A stretch of DNA of 9,827 nt from JBOGVZ01 sp050692985. Its GTDB lineage: Bacteria; Actinomycetota; UBA4738; CALAEC01. Position 1 is the first letter of the stretch; each line of letters starts with the position of its first letter. Under the pieces are notes generated by a model. The model made no database searches and was not told the DNA's origin. It saw nothing but the letters and a program-made list of their open reading frames with translations. This document shows, piece after piece, positions 7,365 through 9,827 of the stretch. The position numbers were made by a program, and so were the translations under genes. The stretch spans positions 1 to 9,827 of the forward strand of contig JBOGVZ010000071.1 in assembly GCA_050692985.1 (NCBI GenBank). Direction: 5' to 3'.

Positions 7365-8324
7365 TCAGCCGGGGATCGTCAGACCGGTCACGCCCCGGCC
7401 CCGTAGCTCGGTCAGCCCGCTGTTGATCCTGCCGACCCGCCGGTCGAGCTGTTTCAGGGCCGAGCCCAGCCCCGACTGGATGGCGGCCTGGGGCGCCTGG
7501 GCCACCGCGTCCCGGAAGGATGTGGCCTGCTCGGCGACGTCGTCGAGCAGGACCTCGATCACCGGCGCGGTGGCCTGGCCGCGAGCATCCTCGATCTGCT
7601 CCAGGTCCTCCTCGATCCTCCGGGCGATGATCGTGAGCGACGAATGGAGGGCTCCGAGCTCGGCCGGCGGGGTGATGGCCTCCAGATCGGCGATGATCCG
7701 GCCGGCCACCGAGCGGGCCGTGGCCACCGGGCCCCCCAGGTCGTTCCCGGCACCCCGGAGTGAGTCCTCGACCTCGTCGATCTCGGGGAGCGTCCCGCTC
7801 AGGCCGCCCAGGTAGCGGGCCACCCCGTCCAGGGTGGCCACGGTCTCCAGGGCCCCCGTGTAGAACGTCAGCATCTTGCCGCGAACGTCCAGGGCGCCCT
7901 CCAGGGGAGGGCGGCCACTGATCACCGGGATCTGGGGCGCCGATCGATCCTCCAGGGCGAGCTGGGCGGTCGACAGGGAACCCCGGGCCGACTCGGCCTG
8001 GGTCAGGATCCCCTCGGTGGCCTCGGCAACGGTCTCGGCATCGGCGTCCTCGACCGGCAGGCTGTCGACGGCGGCCCGGTAGGTCCGGAGGGCCTCCGTG
8101 TACTCGGCGGAGGAGGGGCCCATCAGCTCGCCCGCCGCCCGCAGCGGGTACCACACCAGCGCCAGGTATCCGCCGGCGCCCAGGAGGACGGCCAGGGACA
8201 GGACCACCACCGGCCACTTCCGCCGTCCGCGCCTCCGGGCCCGCAGGGCCCGCTGCGGATGCCCGTGGGGGCAGGCGCCGTTCCTGAGAACGGCGCCGCA
8301 ACGGGTGCAGAATCCGGTGGCCAT
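7365..8324 (-). CDS. zinc-ribbon, single-pass membrane protein with helical extracellular domain; function unknown
   Basis: The 319-residue protein starts with a short metal-binding motif, CTRCG then ACPHGH (Cys6, Cys9, Cys18, with His20 and His22 nearby). A very basic stretch (27-36) follows, then one membrane helix at about 37-58. The remaining 260 residues are Ala/Glu/Leu/Asp-rich and mostly helical, with likely coiled-coil parts (about 75-125 and 190-300). There are no Cys residues after the N-terminus. The positive-inside rule puts the zinc ribbon in the cytoplasm and the helical domain outside. I do not recognise a named family. The layout suggests a sensor or scaffold, but this is a guess. 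It has its own strong promoter and shares a 58-base intergenic gap with divergent dut. Confidence 0.7.
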   Translation of the reverse strand: MATGFCTRCGAVLRNGACPHGHPQRALRARRRGRRKWPVVVLSLAVLLGAGGYLALVWYPLRAAGELMGPSSAEYTEALRTYRAAVDSLPVEDADAETVAEATEGILTQAESARGSLSTAQLALEDRSAPQIPVISGRPPLEGALDVRGKMLTFYTGALETVATLDGVARYLGGLSGTLPEIDEVEDSLRGAGNDLGGPVATARSVAGRIIADLEAITPPAELGALHSSLTIIARRIEEDLEQIEDARGQATAPVIEVLLDDVAEQATSFRDAVAQAPQAAIQSGLGSALKQLDRRVGRINSGLTELRGRGVTGLTIPG

Positions 8325-8332
8325 GGCGCCCG

Positions 8333-8361
8333 AGGATAGGAGACGCCCGCGGGGTGGTCAA
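8333..8361 (-). promoter_or_regulatory. promoter of the zinc-ribbon membrane protein gene
   Basis: On the minus strand, TTGACC (8361-8356) and TATCCT (8338-8333) are 17 bases apart. This is the best promoter match in the window. The -10 ends 8 bases before ATG 8324, so the transcript should be leaderless or nearly so; no ribosome binding site is present. Confidence 0.6.
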
Positions 8362-8368
8362 AAGCGGC

Positions 8369-8374
8369 TACGCT
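8369..8374 (+). promoter_or_regulatory. candidate dut -10 element
   Basis: TACGCT fits the TAnnnT pattern and ends 8 bases before the dut ATG, which itself has no ribosome binding site. The -35 region is not recognisable. It would overlap the divergent promoter. Confidence 0.3.
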
Positions 8375-8382
8375 GCCGCGCC

Positions 8383-8817
8383 ATGAGGCTCGAGTTCCGG
8401 CGGCTGGACCCCGACGCCCCGCTGCCAGGGAGGGCCCGGGAGGGCGACGCCGGCCTGGACCTGGCGGCCGGTGCGGACCTGGTGGTGGGGCCGGGGGAGC
8501 GGGCCATGGTCCCCACCGGCCTCGCCGTGGCCATCCCGCCGGGGCACGCGGGCCTGGTCCTGCCCCGCTCGGGGCTGGCCTCGAGGCACGGCCTGACCCT
8601 GGCCAACGCCCCTGGGCTGATCGACTCGGGCTACCGGGGGGAGATCGCGGTGGCCGTGGTGAACCTGGACCGCCGGGAGCCGGTGGAGATCCACCGCGGG
8701 GACCGCATCGCCCAGCTCCTGGTCGTGCCGTTCCTGGAGGTCCACCCGGTGGCCGTGGACGAGCTCCCGGAGACCCCTCGGGGGGCCGCGGGGTTCGGCT
8801 CCTCCGGGCTCCGGTGA
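8383..8817 (+). CDS. dut: dUTP diphosphatase (dUTPase)
   Basis: The 144-residue trimeric-type dUTPase hydrolyses dUTP to dUMP and diphosphate. This keeps uracil out of DNA and feeds thymidylate synthesis. All five family motifs are present: I, EGDAGLDL (20-27); II, PRSGLA (61-66); III, NAPGLIDSGYRGEI (75-88, with catalytic Asp81 and Tyr84); IV, RIAQLLV (108-114); V, RGAAGFGSSG (133-142), the Gly-rich arm that closes over the substrate. The length is typical. ATG 8383 lies 8 bases after a TACGCT, with no ribosome binding site, so translation is probably leaderless. It is functionally linked to NrdJ upstream, since both shape the dNTP pool, though no NrdR box is seen here. Confidence 0.96.
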   Translation: MRLEFRRLDPDAPLPGRAREGDAGLDLAAGADLVVGPGERAMVPTGLAVAIPPGHAGLVLPRSGLASRHGLTLANAPGLIDSGYRGEIAVAVVNLDRREPVEIHRGDRIAQLLVVPFLEVHPVAVDELPETPRGAAGFGSSGLR

Positions 8818-8878
8818 TGCTGTACGGCCGGTCGGCGGCGGCGTACGCTCGGGCACGACATCTCGGGGAGAGGGGACG

Positions 8879-9378
8879 ATCACGGCAGCCAGGAGATCCC
8901 TGCCGGTCCTCGTGGCGCTGGTCGTCGTGGGGTCCTCCGGACCTCCGGCGGCAGCGGGACAGAAGGACTGCACGATAATCGGGACGCCCGGGCCCGACAC
9001 CTTGGTCGGGACGGCGAAGCGGGACGTGATGTGCGGCCTCGGGGGGGACGACGTCATCCGGGCGAAGGGCGGCAAGGACTCGGTCTACGGGGGCCCGGGG
9101 ACGACCTCATCTTCGGAGGTCCGCGCAAGGACACCCTCCTCGGGGGGAAGGGCCACGATCACCTGATCGGGAACGGCGGGGCCGATGCGCTCGTGGGCCA
9201 CGGCTGAGACGACATCCTGTGGGGCCTCAAGGGGGCGGACCGCCTCTTCGGCCGGAACGGGAGCGACTGCCTCTACAGCGAGGACGGGGTGGAGGGGAAC
9301 GACTCGAACATCGGCGGGCCCGGCTACGACTACTAGCAGGTCGATCCCGGCGACAAGCTGAAGGGGGTCGAGGAGGCC
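8879..9378 (+). pseudogene. degraded secreted RTX-type calcium-binding repeat protein
   Basis: Read with one frame correction, this encodes a signal-peptide-like start (TAARRSLPVLVALVVVGSS, then PPAAAG) followed by degenerate RTX nonapeptides: GTPGPDTLVGT, CGLGGDDVI, GGKGHDHLIGNGGADALVG, LKGADRLFGRNGSD. Such repeats bind Ca2+ in exported beta-roll proteins. The gene has several lesions. The expected start, just after GGGGAGAGGGGA, reads ATC (8879-8881). A base is missing at the G-run 9097-9100. TGA 9205-9207 replaces a codon between a repeat Gly and Asp-Asp, and TAG 9334-9336 interrupts the tail before QVDPGDKLKGVEE. GTG 8912 could start a truncated form without a full signal. A TACGCT at 8844-8849 may be its old -10. 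Several independent lesions make true decay more likely than a sequencing error. Confidence 0.75.
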
Positions 9379-9421
9379 GCGGGTCTGCGCCGGGGACTGA
9401 CCGTGGTGGACGCGGGCGCCT

Positions 9422-9441
9422 GCCCGGCCCGCCGGGCTCTT
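9422..9441 (+). terminator. candidate hairpin terminator upstream of the tRNA
   Basis: GCCCGG (9422-9427) and CCGGGC (9432-9437) form a 6-bp stem with a 4-base loop, followed by TCTT. It would end transcription from the RTX remnant before tRNA-Gly. Confidence 0.35.
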
Positions 9442-9443
9442 GC

Positions 9444-9449
9444 TAGACT
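9444..9449 (+). promoter_or_regulatory. candidate tRNA-Gly -10 element
   Basis: TAGACT lies 9 bases before the mature tRNA 5' end. No clear -35 is visible, so support is modest. Confidence 0.35.
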
Positions 9450-9458
9450 GGTGGACGC

Positions 9459-9531
<73 letters not shown>

Positions 9532-9657
9532 CGAAGCAAAGTCCCAGGTCCTGTCTTTTCAGCCTCCGCCCGACGCTTCGCCTCCGGCTTCTTCCCGGGC
9601 AAAATCCCGTCTCTCTCTCCCGTCTCAGATCCGAAGCGGAGCCTCCCCCGGAGCTCA

Positions 9658-9827
9658 CTGGTCGACCAGATCGAGGCGGGCAACACCTATGTGAACGTCC
9701 ACACCAACGATGGGATGGCTCCGGCCGGTACCGGGCCAGGCGACCTCCCCGGCGGGGAGATCCGGGGACAGATCGGCTCATCGCATCTCCGGCCGCGCGG
9801 GCCGCCGGGCTGGGGTCTGAGCCCGGC
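9658..9827 (+). pseudogene. 5'-truncated CHRD-domain protein remnant, running off the window
   Basis: Codons from 9658 read LVDQIEAGNTYVNVHTNDG, a short linker, and PGGEIRGQI (ending 9774). This is the typical C-terminal end of a CHRD domain (conserved YVNVHT and PGGEIRGQ). The frame stays open from the tRNA to the window end, but there is no ATG, GTG or TTG in frame, and the rest of the domain (normally about 100 residues) is absent upstream. It is therefore the tail of a gene cut near or at the tRNA. CHRD proteins are usually exported; their role is poorly known. After GQI the sequence (SSHLRPRGPPGWG) looks non-coding. Confidence 0.5.
9804..9827 (+). terminator. hairpin at the window edge after the CHRD remnant
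   Basis: GCCGGGCT (9804-9811) and AGCCCGGC (9820-9827) form a perfect 8-bp stem with an 8-base loop. What follows is outside the window, so terminator function cannot be confirmed. Confidence 0.4.

Overview
The window is GC-rich chromosomal DNA from a member of the Actinomycetota, probably an uncultured one. Three things support this: actinobacterial-type SOS boxes (TCGAAC-N4-GTTCGA), several promoters placed so that transcripts would start at or within a few bases of the start codon, and a lexA / LysM division inhibitor / nrdR / nrdJ order. From memory, lexA-LysM-nrdR adjacency occurs in Mycobacterium and lexA-nrdR-nrdJ in Streptomyces. The species cannot be named from the sequence.

Layout. 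Bases 1-860 are a lower-GC accessory stretch: the tail of an unrecognised gene, a small frameshifted gene, and a minus-strand hicA-hicB toxin-antitoxin pair whose toxin frame is broken. Bases 947-3734 form an SOS-centred block: an endonuclease/exonuclease/phosphatase (EEP) protein lies downstream of lexA on the minus strand. A LysM cell-division inhibitor of the YneA/DivS/Rv2719c type runs divergently from lexA, across an intergenic region with three SOS boxes. An MgtC-family membrane protein is convergent to it. Bases 3803-7288 hold the deoxyribonucleotide module: nrdR (repressor) and nrdJ (B12-dependent class II ribonucleotide reductase), each preceded by a pair of NrdR boxes. A perfect 12-bp hairpin closes nrdJ. 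Next come a minus-strand zinc-ribbon membrane protein of unknown function (7365-8324), a divergent dut (8383-8817), a degraded RTX-type secreted protein (from 8879), a tRNA-Gly(GCC) (9459-9531), and a 5'-truncated CHRD-domain remnant running to the window edge.

How the genes fit together. LexA senses DNA damage through RecA-stimulated self-cleavage, which would release both lexA and the division inhibitor. NrdR senses (d)ATP/ATP and limits NrdJ. Dut removes dUTP and supplies dUMP. The core is therefore a genome-maintenance and dNTP-supply neighbourhood. All core genes are intact, while the lesions lie in the flanking accessory genes, which points to real gene decay more than to random sequencing error.

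I found no convincing new multi-gene system. The points most worth a second look are the three-box SOS divergon with leaderless-type promoters, the paired NrdR operators, the antitoxin next to a broken toxin, and the unknown zinc-ribbon/coiled-coil membrane protein.
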